A stretch of DNA of 64,000 nucleotides from Chamaea fasciata (GCA_029207755.1 JARCOQ010000001.1:93483637-93547636); one strand, 5' to 3'. Shown: positions 1-12,566, counted from the first letter of the stretch. Numbers and translations: made by a program. Notes: generated by a model not told the origin, from the sequence alone.

Positions 1-780
1 TATCAACAGCTGAGTGGATCAACTGATGGAGTAAATATTTCCCCCAGTTAGTTCACTATAGAGTGTGGCTGCCTCCCTGAGGAAGCCAGATCAGCATGAG
101 CCAAGTGAACAGGTGGCTTAACCCAATACAGAGTATGAAAACTAAACAACTAACAAAAAAATTTCAAAGACAGCAATGGGCCTCAGCTAGCTTCAATCCA
201 CACATTCCATCTCAGTGACAGAAGATGCCCAGTGCTGTGATGCTGGGATTATAGAGACCAGTGATGGGAATCACACTGGCATTGAGATAGAATTGTATAT
301 TGCCACTGCTACATTTTGCCAAATATAAGGGATAATTGCACTGTGATTTCAGTATACTTTTCATTGCTTCACTAAATCAGAAATCCCATGTCACAGTAAG
401 TATCTCCAAATAATTAAATCTGATATTAGACAATGCATGCTCTACACATGGAATATCTAAACGAGCCTGGCCAAAGAATACTGGACTCTGACAATTTCTC
501 CTCAAGCCTGTGGTACAAGCACTAACTTTGCTCAAAACACAAACAAAATGACTACAGAACATGACTGGAGCAAGGACTGTCCCAAGTACAAAAAGATAAG
601 CCTTTGGGCAAGCTCTCTGTAAAACTAGGAAAGACTATTACTAACTTTTCAAAAGCCTGATACTTGACTTCTGTGACCTTTGTTCTATCCAACATAAAAC
701 AAAATCTTCTTCCTGAGACAGCTGCCTTAGTGAAGAGTAAGCTGGTCTCCCAATCTATTCCTATGCTGCACAATTAGAAA
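1..780. other. AT-rich noncoding sequence
   Basis: No recognisable gene or repeat. Only short chance reading frames occur here, with no splice or homology support. Confidence 0.5.
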
Positions 781-784
781 AATT

Positions 785-822
785 ATCTCTGATAACAAAA
801 AAACCCAAAAAGAACCCCGCCC

Positions 823-854
<32 letters not shown>

Positions 855-905
855 ATCCCCAAACAAGCCAAAAAACAAACAAAAAAAACCCCCACACAAC
901 ACTAT
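785..905. repeat. A/C-rich low-complexity tract
   Basis: A run of about 120 bases almost free of G and T, with five or more tandem AAAAC-type units near 827-851 followed by A and C runs. It is low-complexity sequence and encodes nothing recognisable. A strand-opposite G/T-rich tract lies 1.6 kb downstream. Confidence 0.85.
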
Positions 906-1439
906 ACTACTTTTAAGATTATGCTATTTTAATATCTGTAATTAGATGTTCTCTCAGGAAACAATTCCTGACAGAATACTGAGGAGCTGTGCTCCTCTGT
1001 AGCAAATTTAGTAAGGCATGACCTGAGAAAGAGCAAAAGGTTGTCTGGATGCTTTTAGGTACTACTTCTCTGAATTTTCAGCAACAGGGCCATTTTTTGC
1101 AGTTTTGTATTACCAAATTGCTCTTCTGTCCTTCCATCAACTATAAACTTAATTGGTTTTGTAGCAGACAAAAAGACCAAAAGTTCTTATTTTTTTAAAG
1201 CCAAGTCATTCTAAATGTTCCACTTATGCAGCCATTCAAAAAAGCCACCGAGCAGTGTCAGGGTACAGGATCATTGGCAACTGAAGAGAAATGAACACTT
1301 TTGCACAAGAGGGAAAGAGTCAGTCCTGAAGGTCCCACAACATGGAGCCTTGTCTTTCAATTTCACTGTAAAGGTGAAGTGAACGGAATTGCTTAATTTC
1401 ACACTGAAATGAACTATGGAGATTAACACAACCCATTCA
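906..1439. other. AT-rich noncoding sequence
   Basis: I see no gene, repeat family or regulatory element that I can support in this stretch. Confidence 0.4.
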
Positions 1440-1662
1440 CATAATGGTTGAGGTTAAAAGGGACTTCTGGAAGTCACCTTGTCTACCCCTCAGCTCAAGT
1501 GGGGGAGCCTAGAGCTCCCAAGGACCATATCCAGACAGATCCAGTATCTCCAATGATGGAGACTCCACAACCTTACTGGACAATGTGCCAGTGTATGGTA
1601 ATCCTCACCACAAAAACGTCTGTTTATCCAGATCTCAGTTATGCAGACAGGGATCTCCAGCT
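1440..1662 (-). mobile_element. CR1 LINE 3' fragment
   Basis: The plus strand opens with ATGGTTGAGG and continues with a GGGACTTCTGGAAGTCA-like stretch and GATGGAGACTCCACAACC. This is the reverse complement of the 3' end of avian CR1 LINEs as I remember it. The element therefore runs on the minus strand with its 3' end near 1440. Similarity fades near 1662, so this is a 5'-truncated copy, as CR1 insertions usually are. It carries many substitutions and has no coding capacity. Confidence 0.8.
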
Positions 1663-2530
1663 GAAAAAAAAAGATTTGTTCAGCCTTTCCTTAAGCTGAA
1701 TCCAGCAGCATACACTTGCCCATGCACATTTACTCTAACATAATACTCAAAGTGATTATTTTTATTTGGTGTTTTATTTCAGAACATTCAAACTAAACCA
1801 GAGAGATGTACAGAGCATCCAATTTTTATAGACTTCACCTTTCAATGGTTTTTGAAATGTTCCTGTGGCTTTTGAGAAAAACAACAGAGGAGCAGAAGTG
1901 CGCTATGTTCCTACTAAATATTTCCAACTTATTTGCACAAACCCCAAATACTTCATCCTTGAGGGATAGAAGAGATATTATTATAGTAAGACCACAATTT
2001 CACATACAGTCTTTCTTGTTTCTATGGAAATCCTTCTAGACCTGAAAATGTTGTTAGCCCCCCCCAAAAAAAAAAAAAAAAAAAAAAAGATTTGCAGAAG
2101 AACTTACTACTGCAGATCAAGGTTTCTAAGACGCTGTGCATTTGCTGTAACCTTCACCCATTCCCAGAAACAGCCAAATGGACCAGATGCCTCAGAGAGA
2201 CTTTTAGTTCTTTAGCCTAAGGAAAAAATGCATCAGGCTTGGTATCAGAACATCACAAGGTCAAAATTAACCACAACCAGAGGTGGAAAAATAATTTGTT
2301 TGTTTTATAGGCCTTTTCCTCTGCAAGGCCAACCTTACAATCTCACTGTCACTAAAAAGAGACAACTAGCAGCTTCTATTTCCTACAGAACAGTTCCCTG
2401 AGAAGTCCACATGATTACTTTTAGCAGCACTAGGAAAAACACTGAAAGATGGTCCAAATGATCCAGATTTGTTCAACGTTACTTGTCCTGGGTTCAGAAA
2501 CAAAAGCTCTTGAAGCAAACGGTTGTGGAT
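1663..2530. other. Noncoding, contains a C/A homopolymer
   Basis: Mostly AT-rich sequence without recognisable content. A run of eight C followed by 23 A lies at 2058-2088; it is a simple homopolymer and no retrocopy is evident beside it. Confidence 0.5.
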
Positions 2531-2715
2531 TTCATTTTTGTTGTTTTTTTGTTTATTTTTTGTTTGTGGTGGGTTTTTTTTGGGGGGGGGGTTGTTTGTT
2601 TGTTTGTTTGTAGGGGGGGTTGTTGCTGTTTGTTTTTGGGGGGTTGGTTTTTGGTTTTGTTTTGTGTTGTTTTGGGGTTTTGGGGCGTTTTTTTCTGTTT
2701 TGTTTTGGTTTTAAT
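2531..2715. repeat. G/T-rich low-complexity tract with long G runs
   Basis: About 185 bases nearly lacking A and C on the plus strand. G runs of 10 (2582-2591), 7 (2613-2619) and 6 (2638-2643) are separated by T-rich spacers including tandem GTTT units. The open frames across it are an artefact of missing stop codons in G/T sequence. Confidence 0.9.
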
Positions 2716-5208
2716 TTATATTAAGAAAACATGACTTAGCAAAACGACAAAATGCCTGACTTTGGACCACATGTACAATCTTCATTGAATCCTGATAGGA
2801 CACACCATGTGAGGATTCACAAAATCCTCACATTGAGAATGCACAAAAGCAGCACTGTGCTCTCCCATGCTCCTCTGTGGCTCGACATCTATTGATGTTT
2901 AATTTCCACATAATAAAAGAGCTCACATTCACTGCAACACTAGCCTGTGCCTCCTGATATTAGGATCAAGCTCAGACACAAAGCTCACCCAGTCACAATT
3001 CAATGCACAGCTTCTGACCCACAGATGAGGAAAAGAGCTACCAGACACTGCATGCCTTCTTAAGCTGTTAAAACAGTAAACAGTGATGCAGTGTGTGCAT
3101 GCAGTGCTCCTCTTATCTTCCCCATGATACTCTTCTGTTCCACACAAGTTCAAGTTTCATCACACAAACACAAGACATATTAAAATTTAAGGTGGCCAGC
3201 CCTGAGTGGCCAGCAGTTAAAAATAACTAAAGCCACAAGATTAATTTACTTGCTGAATCTCTATCCTTCACATACAAGAAAAAGCTTGTTATTTTTATAA
3301 CAGCAGAAGCAGACAGCATTGCTGGTAATTACTTTGGCATTTCTTGTCTCTTAAAAGTTCAAGTGTGATTTGCACTCTTAGCTAGAAGAGGGATGGCAGC
3401 CTTGAGCAGCATGTATGGTCAAAACAGGTATGTATTATACATATATTGCTTTACTCTGAAAACTATGTTTTTCTGTTCCAGCTGGCGGCTTTTGGCAGTG
3501 CTCTAGCCAACAGGATAAGGGGAAATTCTGAACTGATCCCTCTATACAAACATTTTGACTTCATGACCTTTTAAACATATGCAGTTGCTGTTCAGGACCA
3601 TAACATCTTTTCATAGATAATACATGAAGTACAAGGTATTTCCAAGGAAAGTAATTACCTTTATATTCCTCCTCTCCTCCACCCCAAATCTCACTCTACA
3701 TTTTGGTTCACATTAACTTTAATGCAGACTCAGGTAATTTTCACACATAGAGAGAGAAAGGGGTCAGCCAAGTAGAACTATATTGCCACTTCCTACACAT
3801 AACTAGGCCAGGGCCATTAGCAGTAAGAACGTGTACTGAATTACCCGTGTCTGGCAATACACTCAAATCCTTCAGCTGCAAAACTGCAAACAGAGCATTA
3901 GGTAGTATGCTGGTGCTCCACAAAAGGTGTAGTAAAATCCCTGCATGCCTACAAAATCAGAGACAGGAACACGTGGTGTCATGATGGCAGTCAGAGAACA
4001 TTGCCAGGCAGCAGAAACCTCCAGGAGAATGAGGGCCCTGGATACTGGGTCCAGCCACACTGGCATCAGTGGGAAAGGCAGGCAGGAGCTCCTTGCCTTT
4101 CTGGTCATTAGCACAGCTAGGGAACACACCAAAAGAAATACTGAAACAGCATCTGAAACTCAACCCACAGTAAAGCAAAACCCCTATTTTTGAACTGACA
4201 GCATTTCCTTTATAAAGCAGGCTGGCTGAGTAAATGCAGCAAAGCATCTATACACATAAATACACAGACATATTTACCAGCATTTCTAGTAAATGCAATA
4301 CAAGACAATCCTTCAGGAAATCCATCTCTCATGAAGAATTCAAAATAGTTATTTTATCAATTATGATATCTGCATTAATACCTGAGACAGTTACTTAATA
4401 GCTGAGCATTAATGTTGCATAAATACTGCAGAAGGAAAGAAAATTACACTTCATGCCAGTAGCATTTGTTCCTGGTAATAGAGAGAAAAACTCAGGACAA
4501 GTGAAGACACTAGGACTTCTAACAGTAACACATGCTGTATGAACACACAACAGCCACAAGTTACGCATCTAAATAAAGGAGATAATTTTCAAGCCCTTCA
4601 GCAGATGTGGAAGATACTTCAGAGTCATCAATGCTTATGACCTGTGCAAAGTCACCTTCCTCTCACACAGTTTTCTAAATATAGGTACCTATATTTAAAA
4701 ACAAAACCATGACTTCTGACGGAATGTTAGTGCAGCTGCAGGATATAGCTATAATTGCAAATGTCTCTCTGTTTTATTAAGAGGGTCTCCCACAGGTCTT
4801 AGTGAAGGCTGACATTACATTGGTATTACATCCAAACTCTATCAATTTCCTCAGTCAGGTCCAGGGCACAAACAGCAAGTTAACGGTGATAAAACAACAA
4901 ACTGAATAGCTGAATACATTCTGCCATTTTAAGCTGGATTGGATACATGCTCCACTAGCTCCACTGGTAACCACAGCTCTGTCTACTGCTAAGTGACACC
5001 AAACAGCCAGATAAAGAGAAAAGAGCAGTTCTGCATAGAAAGAGCAATTTTATTCTACAAGATTTCAGCAGCCTTCATTACAACTGCCATGGAGAGTGCA
5101 AACAATAGTGGAAATCCTAAAGGTGAGAGAGTTAGCAGGAGTATATGGGGTCAATAGCTATTGACAAGGAAGGAAAGAATACTTTAAACCCACCAATGAA
5201 TGGTGGAA
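2716..5208. other. Noncoding sequence, nothing recognised
   Basis: About 2.5 kb of moderately AT-rich DNA. The longest frames (for example 3872-4132 minus and 3957-4247 minus) overlap one another on different frames and strands, resemble no family I know and are treated as chance. Confidence 0.4.
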
Positions 5209-5247
5209 CTGCTCTTTATATAAGATATATCTGCTCTTTATATAAGA
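5209..5247. repeat. 22-bp tandem duplication
   Basis: The 17-mer CTGCTCTTTATATAAGA occurs at 5209-5225 and again at 5231-5247, a perfect repeat with a 22-bp period. It is probably a local slippage or duplication event. Confidence 0.85.
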
Positions 5248-5760
5248 CATAAAAACACTATAATTAGTGTCAGGATTGACAGGTTTCAGGATTGTTACTA
5301 CTTAATTTTCAATACAGACATTTGCATAGCCCTGAGGTCAGACAGCCCAGCAAGGAGGGAAGGCTAATCAAAAACTAACCCTTAGGAAAATCAGTAGCAC
5401 AGAGTGAGATCACTAGACACCTGAGAGCTTTTCTCTCCCCAGGACAGGCCAGACAAATCAAAATATCTCCCTTCAGAAAGCAGTCAAACTGTTGGACAAC
5501 TCCTCTAAACCATCATACTCAACCTCCATTTGTTTTCCATTTTCACAAGGACATAGAAGAGAGAGAGAACAGATAAGTGAGGCAATCTTCAAATATGTAC
5601 TCCACAATGAAAATTAAGTGAGACCTATAAAGGGAGAGCTTGAAGGAACAAGATGATTATCTTGTGCCTTCCCCAGGGCAGAGGCAAGATAAAGGAACCT
5701 TGTATCATCCTCTGGATTTTCATCTAGCCTGTCATTAGCCTGCCATGAAGGGTAGTTCAG
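5248..5760. other. Noncoding sequence, nothing recognised
   Basis: No gene, repeat family or regulatory element that I can support. Confidence 0.4.
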
Positions 5761-5769
5761 AATCTATCC

Positions 5770-5808
<39 letters not shown>

Positions 5809-5813
5809 CATCT
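5761..5813. repeat. (ATCT)n tetranucleotide microsatellite
   Basis: About eleven tandem ATCT units, bounded at each end by an ATCC variant. The perfect core is roughly 36 bp, so the locus is likely to vary in length between individuals. Confidence 0.95.
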
Positions 5814-8489
5814 TCTAGTATTTAAATACCTTTTTTTCCAACTGGAAAACAGGTCACAGAAGAAAACTATCCATTGGGTGTACATAACATCACTTTTGAA
5901 CTTTGGATGGAAAAAGCAAAAAAGAGATTTAGCAAACTGCCTGCAAAAGACATGTACAACTGCAGAGAAGGTAGAAATCTTCTTCAGTTTGCAGAATTCA
6001 AATTTGCTACTGCCCAGCTGCTGACTGAAGGCCTGTGTGACGAAGTCGTGTGGTCTCAGTCTACTGCCTAGCTCCTTCCAGTGCCATTCTGGCAGAAAGC
6101 AATTACACACAGCAAGCTGCACTGCACAGCAGGCACCAGATAGCTACTGAGGCATCCTGTGCAGCAGAGAGACAATTTGCAAGTGCAGGTTGATGCTTCT
6201 GGAAAAACTTGAGGAAATTAAGAGGAGAGGTGGAAGAAAGACTCTCACATGGATAGTTTAATCTGGATCACATAATTGCACAGAAGACAAGAATGTATTT
6301 ATTTTGCACTTGCTCAAGATCAAAAATGACTATACTAAAACTGCAAAAAGCTTTGCTATAGCATTGAGCTGAAACTAAGAGCAATTTTTTCCACTTATAT
6401 TCTACATCCTCAAATTAAAAGGAAAAAATAATTGATTCAAAACACCATTGTTGAATTGCAGTTCTTAGGATTTTGACAAATTTTCTTGAAGTGCCATTTC
6501 CTGAACTACAGTAATTATTGAAAAAGTCTCAATCTTCAGTAGAAAAAAATAAATCTCTTTATTCTGAAGAGAAAATCACACAATTTAAACCCACAAGATT
6601 CACAGTTTTCATAGATTGGTCAAGACTTTAAATAGCACCTTTTTTCTTTTTTTAAGAAAAACTTGATGAGACAAAGTCATTTAAGTCAGTGGATTAGAAG
6701 ATCTCTTTTATGGTAACTTGAACTGCTGCAGTTGTTAATATGGCTATTTAGTATCTAATACTTAAAAAAAAAATAAATTAAAGATGATTCTTCCTGCAAC
6801 ACGATCTCTACCTAAGCACCAAAGCTACTATTTGCAGACTGGAGACCAAGTTCACCAACATATTATGCTGGAACCCCGGACACTGACCTCTGAAGTTCTG
6901 AACATAGAGATGATCACACTCCAAAGGAAATTGTAGACACTTTCTATCTTTGAAATGTAGATGACAGCTGTCACATAAAACATTGAGGTTTCTCAAAAAA
7001 CCCAATTTTATAACCTCAGCCAAAGCAACATTAGCTACAGAAAGACTTGCAATAACTTTTATGTTAACATCCAGTGCAACTTGCTGCACTTAAATTAATG
7101 ACTACACTCTATTTTGACATCCTAATATTAATAGCACTCACAATGCAAACACTGTGGAGGAAGACAACGCAAAACTACTACATCAAAATTTAAGTTTTAC
7201 TGTAGAAGTTCTCTGAACCCCCTTCCCTTACATGAGATGCCAACTTTCTGATTTATAGCTTTCAGGCGATAAATACTACCTTCATTAATGAACAAAGCAC
7301 CATACAGTAGAAGAAATAACAGTCTGACACTTGAAGTCAAATGGATGCACTAGAATTTTAGGTAATGTTTTTGCATCATGCTATGGTGTGATAAAACCGG
7401 ACTTAGAAGTGCATCTAATTTATGAAAGCTTTCAAAGCTGTTCACAGATTGAGTGGCAGAGACTGGATCAAGCAATATAAGTATTAATGTCGACAAAGTT
7501 AATTGACCATTTCTGAGATTAGAGTATTGAACACCCAGTGACTGCCTGAGATACAATAATAACACGCAATGCCAGAAAAAAACTCTTGCATAAGAGGCAT
7601 GGGTACAACAGCAGACAGGTAGAAAAGCCCAAATCTCCATTTGTTTTGCTATTTTATGGCCTTCATGAAAAGAGATTCAGTGCAGCTGGATGCTGCAAAT
7701 CCATTTCTAGACATGGGGAAGTCTTTTGACCCACATGACCACATCAAGTTTTTATGTCCATTGTTAGTCTGCTCTCCTGTAGAGAAAAATCTTCCCTGAA
7801 AGGTTTTTTCACTTATGTACCCTTTACACCATTCATTGCTTTCAACCAGAGAAGAACAGATTGCCAGAAGGTAATTAAGTTCTCAGGACTTTTGTAAAAT
7901 AAGCCAGGCCAGTGAAGGCAAAACTGTAATTTGAACATCTTTAGGCTCAAACCTCATAGAATGTGCCATCCAGTTTCCATAATTGAAAATGGTATCCCAT
8001 GTGTCATGAAATCAGTCCAGTCTGTGGAAAGAGGAAGCTACATGGCAAAAATGTAGAGGTACAGGAAAAGACAAAGAAAAAAATCCATTTTTTACCTCAA
8101 GACACAACTTTACAGAAATTCTCATTAACTCTGCTGTTCAGAAAAACACTTGCTAGGAATAAACAGCCAAAGCACACGTGTGCACACACACTCTCCTAAC
8201 ACGCAAGCTTCTGGAGCCCAATCTCAGATAACTGAGTAGATTTTATTTCTTTAAAATCCATCTGTATTTTACTAGGGGAACTTCTTGCAACATGCAAAGC
8301 AGTTAACAAACTGTGCAGAGGACAGATTTATCAAAGAAAATGCATCAGGACAGGAAATAACCTTTGAACTGCCTTTTCATCAAGGTTAACTAGCTGAAAA
8401 CTGGCATTAGAATAACAACATTCATATTATCTCCAACTGGACTGGGACTGACTCAATTCCAATCTGCTTGTACACATCATCCTGAAAAA
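5814..8489. other. Noncoding sequence, nothing recognised
   Basis: About 2.7 kb of AT-rich DNA with scattered frames under 110 codons on both strands. None has a recognisable domain or a convincing splice context. Confidence 0.4.
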
Positions 8490-8770
8490 TACTCGCTGGC
8501 CATACCCTGGCATCATTCAGGAAGAGATTAGATGCTTAAATGGAAAAGCAACTGTATCTGCTGTTAAATTAGATTATAAATTTGTACAGAAAGACACCTT
8601 GTGACAGAAATTGAAAGCTAACTGCCTGACAGTGGGAAGGATTTCTCCCCATGGGCACAATATCCATTACAATGGTTTTTGCTTTCTCCATGGTCTTGAA
8701 ATTGGAGACTGCTGGATATGCAGCACTTGTTCACAGTTCTGCCTTTAATCACTGGTTTTCCATTAAGGAT
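8490..8770 (+). mobile_element. Ancient CR1/L3-like LINE 3' region
   Basis: The stretch near 8510-8540 reads like the decayed end of a CR1 ORF2 (a CATTCAGGAAGAGATTAGATG-like segment). It is followed near 8625-8700 by a CTGACAGTGGGAAGGATTTC-like stretch and an ACAATGGTTTTTGC motif, which resemble the 3' untranslated part of old CR1/L3 elements. The assignment rests on memory of the family and a few short matches, so the boundaries are approximate. Confidence 0.4.
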
Positions 8771-10539
8771 ATACATTTAGTACCTAGCATACTAACATGC
8801 CAAAACTAGCATACATGAAACTTTCTTACACATTTTCTTAAAGGAAAGATCTGTAAGCAAAGCATACCACTGGTATGTGTGGAAGTCTAGAGAAAGCCTT
8901 CTTCAACATTACAGTAGGTACAGATGGAAAGGGTCAGAAAGACTCCATCTGAAACGGATATCATGTTTTGTATATGTCTAGGAGAGAGAATAAACTGTTC
9001 TTAAAGCATTCCTGATGGAGATTTCACTAGCAGGTTCAGAAACCTGTCCATGGTAACTCCTCTATCTCCATGCCACTGAAATTAGCAGCCTGCTCAGACA
9101 ACATCCAAAACCAACGTGGTGAGAGGCCAACTCTATGCAAAGCTGAAACAAAGTACAGCATCCCCAGGTCACCAAAACTTCATCACCTCATGCAGTTTGC
9201 TAAAACTGACAGAATTACAGCTCACTGACACACAGCTAGTGAAGACGAAGCAGATTAATAGTTGCATGTATTCTCTGTGGAACCCGAAGTCCTTAGAAGT
9301 GTTACAGAAGCACTCCAGCCCTCCACCACAGTATTCCCCAAAGGAAATGGTGGGGAAAAGACTAAACTGGCCAAGAAACCCCCACACACAGCATCCTCCA
9401 TAGACCACCATGACCATGATTCCACTTACCTTAAATAATGTAAAATCGAGGCTATATTGCATTCTCCACTGCCTTGTGCTTAGGGGAAAAGCACCAGCCC
9501 AAGAAGCTTGTACATACCACTCTCACCTTACCTGCACACTCAGACCCACAACATGCTGAGCAGCTCACTTCCCATCATCTAAGCTACCAAAACGAGTAGA
9601 CAGTATCACCTATTAACTCTGTATTTTGGCAGGTTTTCAGAAATTCAAATTTGGCTCAATGCAACGCCTAACTGTGAAACATCAACTGCAACAGTCAAAT
9701 CTTGTCAAACACAAGGATACTTATATGATACTTACATGAAACAAACATCTCTCAGAATTGTGTGGCTGAGGATCAGTCTCCAACTACAAGATACTGCAAA
9801 GGCAAAAACAGACAGAAAACCTACCCCAAAGAGTTTAACATACCAACTCCACTATCTTGTCATACAGTCAGTGTGAGGAACACGAGAGTGTTCCTGAAGT
9901 ATAAACAGGTAAGGGAGGAACAGAGGGCAAACCAGTTTGCATTTCATTTTGTTCCCTCAAGTATCTGACTGTTCTGCAATAGGTGCCTGAAGGGGGTCAG
10001 GAGAAAAATGGAAACGTGTAGCAACCATAATGCAGATTACACCCAAAACTGCAGTGATATAAAAATCACACATAGCACTTTCTCCTGTTTAAGCTCTGTT
10101 CTACTGCTCAAAATGCAATCTAACAAAGCATTTCACATATTACACATTAGCACCATTCTAGCAGACACATAAATAGGTGTCTGGGCTGTAACAAAACCAC
10201 AGACAGAAGACTGGATGGCAGCTTGGCGAGAGTATTATTCTTACATTCCTTGGATACATAAATACCAATATACACACACATTCAGAACAACACAAAGCTA
10301 TGATTTCTGATCTCCAATCAGACATAGCTAAATGCACATGAACACCTAGGAAATATCCTATCAAAACTGACCCTTCATACATAATTATTTTCTAAACGTA
10401 AATAAATTAATATATGTAACTACCAACTAAACACCAACACACACAAACGTTTCCCGAAAGCAGCCCACTGTTGTATCCCCCCACGCTCCCGGCCTAACAG
10501 GTCGCACAGGATACACACTTTGCTACACGCAGACGGGGG
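8771..10539. other. Noncoding flank of the CpG island
   Basis: No gene or repeat family recognised. The last ~100 bases become steadily richer in GC towards the island. If transcription runs on the minus strand, the first intron would lie here. Confidence 0.4.
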
Positions 10540-10928
10540 AGTCAAGGAGTGAAGGAGAACTCCCAGGAAGACCGGGTGGCTCATCGCTACCGCTGTCCCG
10601 CAGCCTTCCAGCCCGGCGCTTCCAGCCGTGCCAGGGCTCCTTCCCCCGGGGTCCGGGCTGCGCCCCGCCGGGAGCCGAGGGCGGCTGCCCAGCGCTCGGC
10701 TCGGGGAGCGCCTCTCCCGGAGCATCGGCTCCGTCTCCCACCCCACCCTCGCCCAGGCCGCGGCGGCGATCCCATCTCGTGGCGATCCTACCTAGCGGAG
10801 GGCAGGAGCCGGCACAGCCCCGCTGCCCCTCCCTCGCTCCCTTCCGCGGGTGCTGAGCGCCGCGAGCGGGAGCGGCCGTGGGGCCGGGCCGAGCAGGGCG
10901 GGAGGTGCCACCGCCTCCTCCTCGCCGC

Positions 10929-10941
10929 TGCTGACTCAGGA
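10929..10941. promoter_or_regulatory. MARE/AP-1-like motif in the CpG island
   Basis: TGCTGACTCAGGA matches 12 of 13 positions of the Maf recognition element (TGCTGACTCAGCA) and contains the full AP-1 core TGACTCA. Its place inside the island is compatible with a promoter element for Maf, NRF2 or AP-1 family factors. A single motif may occur by chance. Confidence 0.4.
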
Positions 10942-11057
10942 GCAGGCGCCGTCCCTTCACGCCGCTCCCGAGGGGCGGCCGCCGCGATCCGCGCAGGATC
11001 GCTGCCCACAGACCCCGCCGGGCACGTACCGCCCGCCGCCGCGGGAGCGGGCCGCAC

Positions 11058-11213
11058 CTGTGGGCAGCCGCGGCCGCCCTGGGCACGACAGGGGAGGGGA
11101 AGAGTGGGAGGCGGCCCCCGGTCGGGAAGGTGGGGTCGTTCCGGCTGCATTCCCAGAGGGAGTGCGGGGGGGGCTCCTGCCGGCAGCATGGCTAGGAGCT
11201 GCCGCGTCTCCAT
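11058..11213 (-). other. Candidate first coding exon (speculative)
   Basis: A minus-strand ATG at 11,213 lies in CTCAAGATGGAG, a strong initiation context that also matches a YY1-type AAGATGG element. The frame is open for about 52 codons, rich in Pro, Ala and Arg, up to a CAG/GTGCGG splice-donor-like site. The peptide resembles nothing I recognise. The frame stays open because GC-rich DNA rarely makes stop codons, so openness alone is weak evidence. It could equally be 5' leader or promoter DNA. Confidence 0.15.
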
Positions 11214-11320
11214 CTTGAGGAGGGGGTGAGCGGGAGGCGCAGCCCCCTCAGCGCGGGGTCCCGCTGCCGCCGCTGTCCTCCCCGCCCGGCGGGACCCTGG
11301 TGGAGCCGCGGCACCTTCCG

Positions 11321-12566
11321 CGGTTTTGCACCGAAAGGGCTTTTACTGTAGAGCAGCGAGGCGTCTCCCAGGTCTGAAGACCTTCAGCAAAGGTCTGAAG
11401 GTGTTGAGCCAGCAAGCTATAGCGGGAAGGCAGCCGAGCCTTCTGCCTCACGCCACTTTGGGTACCAGCATCTGAAAGGCGACCATGGTATTGCTGTTGC
11501 TCTGCCAAGGGGCCTCGAAGGTGGGATCCCACACCCAATCCCTATGTGCAGGTCTCCCTACTTTTGCCACCTGTGCAGCTTTTCGCTGCTCTGTTTCCAT
11601 GTGCAGTGTTTTGAGGATACTGTTACTGCTGGTAGGGATTTCCCGCGGTGACTGGCTGCACGGCAGGAGGCCAGCACTTGTCGGGCTGGGCATCCTCCCC
11701 AGCTCACTCATCCTCATTCTACCTACCTTCTGATCCTTACCTTTCTAATATTCTGATAAACTTGGGCTGGGGAGCCAATGCTGCTCATCTGGCAAAGTCT
11801 CACACCCTAATGACAAAAATCTCTGCCAGAAGCCTCTGCAAAAGAACCCATAGCTTATTCAGAACAGCTTTTCAAGAAAATATTCAGCTTTTCTCTGTCT
11901 TTGATTTTTCTCTATTCTTCCACATTCCCATTTTCTATTTGCAGTCAGAGCATGCAGAAATGGTTTGATTGCTTCTTTGATTTTTACAGCTCTACTCCAA
12001 AATAATAGACCAATTTGATTTGGAAAGAGGCATTTTTCTACTCAACACCAATGTCCATGTGACATAGAGAAGCGATTTAAGTATATTCACCTCAGCAACA
12101 TTTTAAAACAAGCAATTTCATTTTTTAAGTGAAATAAAACAAAAATAGCAGTGAATTTCAAACTTGCAAAGGTCTCATGCTGTTTTGCACCAGCCTATCA
12201 AGGTCCCAGATCCTCGGTTCCACCTGTTAGTGATGCTTCTGTATTGCCAAATTCTGCTCAGGTTTAATGAATTGCCAGTGCCTGACTCGGGGTACATAGT
12301 GTTTTGCAGGTACTACAAGTAGATAAAAAAAGCGCGTTTTAAAGATGTAAAAATGTCATCTCTTGAGTGAACAACAGCTTTTACCTCCTTGCCTGAGTCC
12401 CACCCTACCAACTGTTTTCAACAATTCTGTCTGAAGCTACTTATGTCTTCCTCAGTATGAAAAGGTTGTTTCTCATGTGCTTGCTCTTTGAAGGAATGGT
12501 ATCTTGGAACTGTAATAGTGGATTGCTTTTGAATATATATGAATGAGCCTAAAGGAGTTGTCTGTT

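Larger units (their letters stand above)
10540..11320. promoter_or_regulatory. CpG island, probable promoter
   Basis: Base composition changes abruptly from AT-rich flanks to about 780 bases dense in CG dinucleotides and GC-box cores such as GGGCGGG (near 10,896) and GGGGCGGCC (near 10,973). In bird genomes such islands usually mark promoters of housekeeping or developmental genes. No TATA box is evident. On the plus strand an ATG at 11,188 has A at -3 and G at +4, and is followed by a GT at 11,226 in GGGGTGAGC, a fair splice donor. On the minus strand an ATG at 11,213 also has A at -3 and G at +4, and a CAG/GTGCGG donor-like site lies near 11,056. Direction and gene identity cannot be settled from this window. 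The long frames across the island are expected from GC-rich sequence and are not annotated as genes. Confidence 0.85.

Noticed and set aside
2483..2734. Two overlapping frames rich in Phe, Gly, Val and Cys
   Set aside because: Artefact of a G/T low-complexity tract.
10523..11229. Long overlapping frames of 122-226 codons on both strands in the CpG island
   Set aside because: GC-rich DNA has few stop codons; the peptides are Arg/Ala/Pro/Gly-rich, overlap in all phases and match no family I know.
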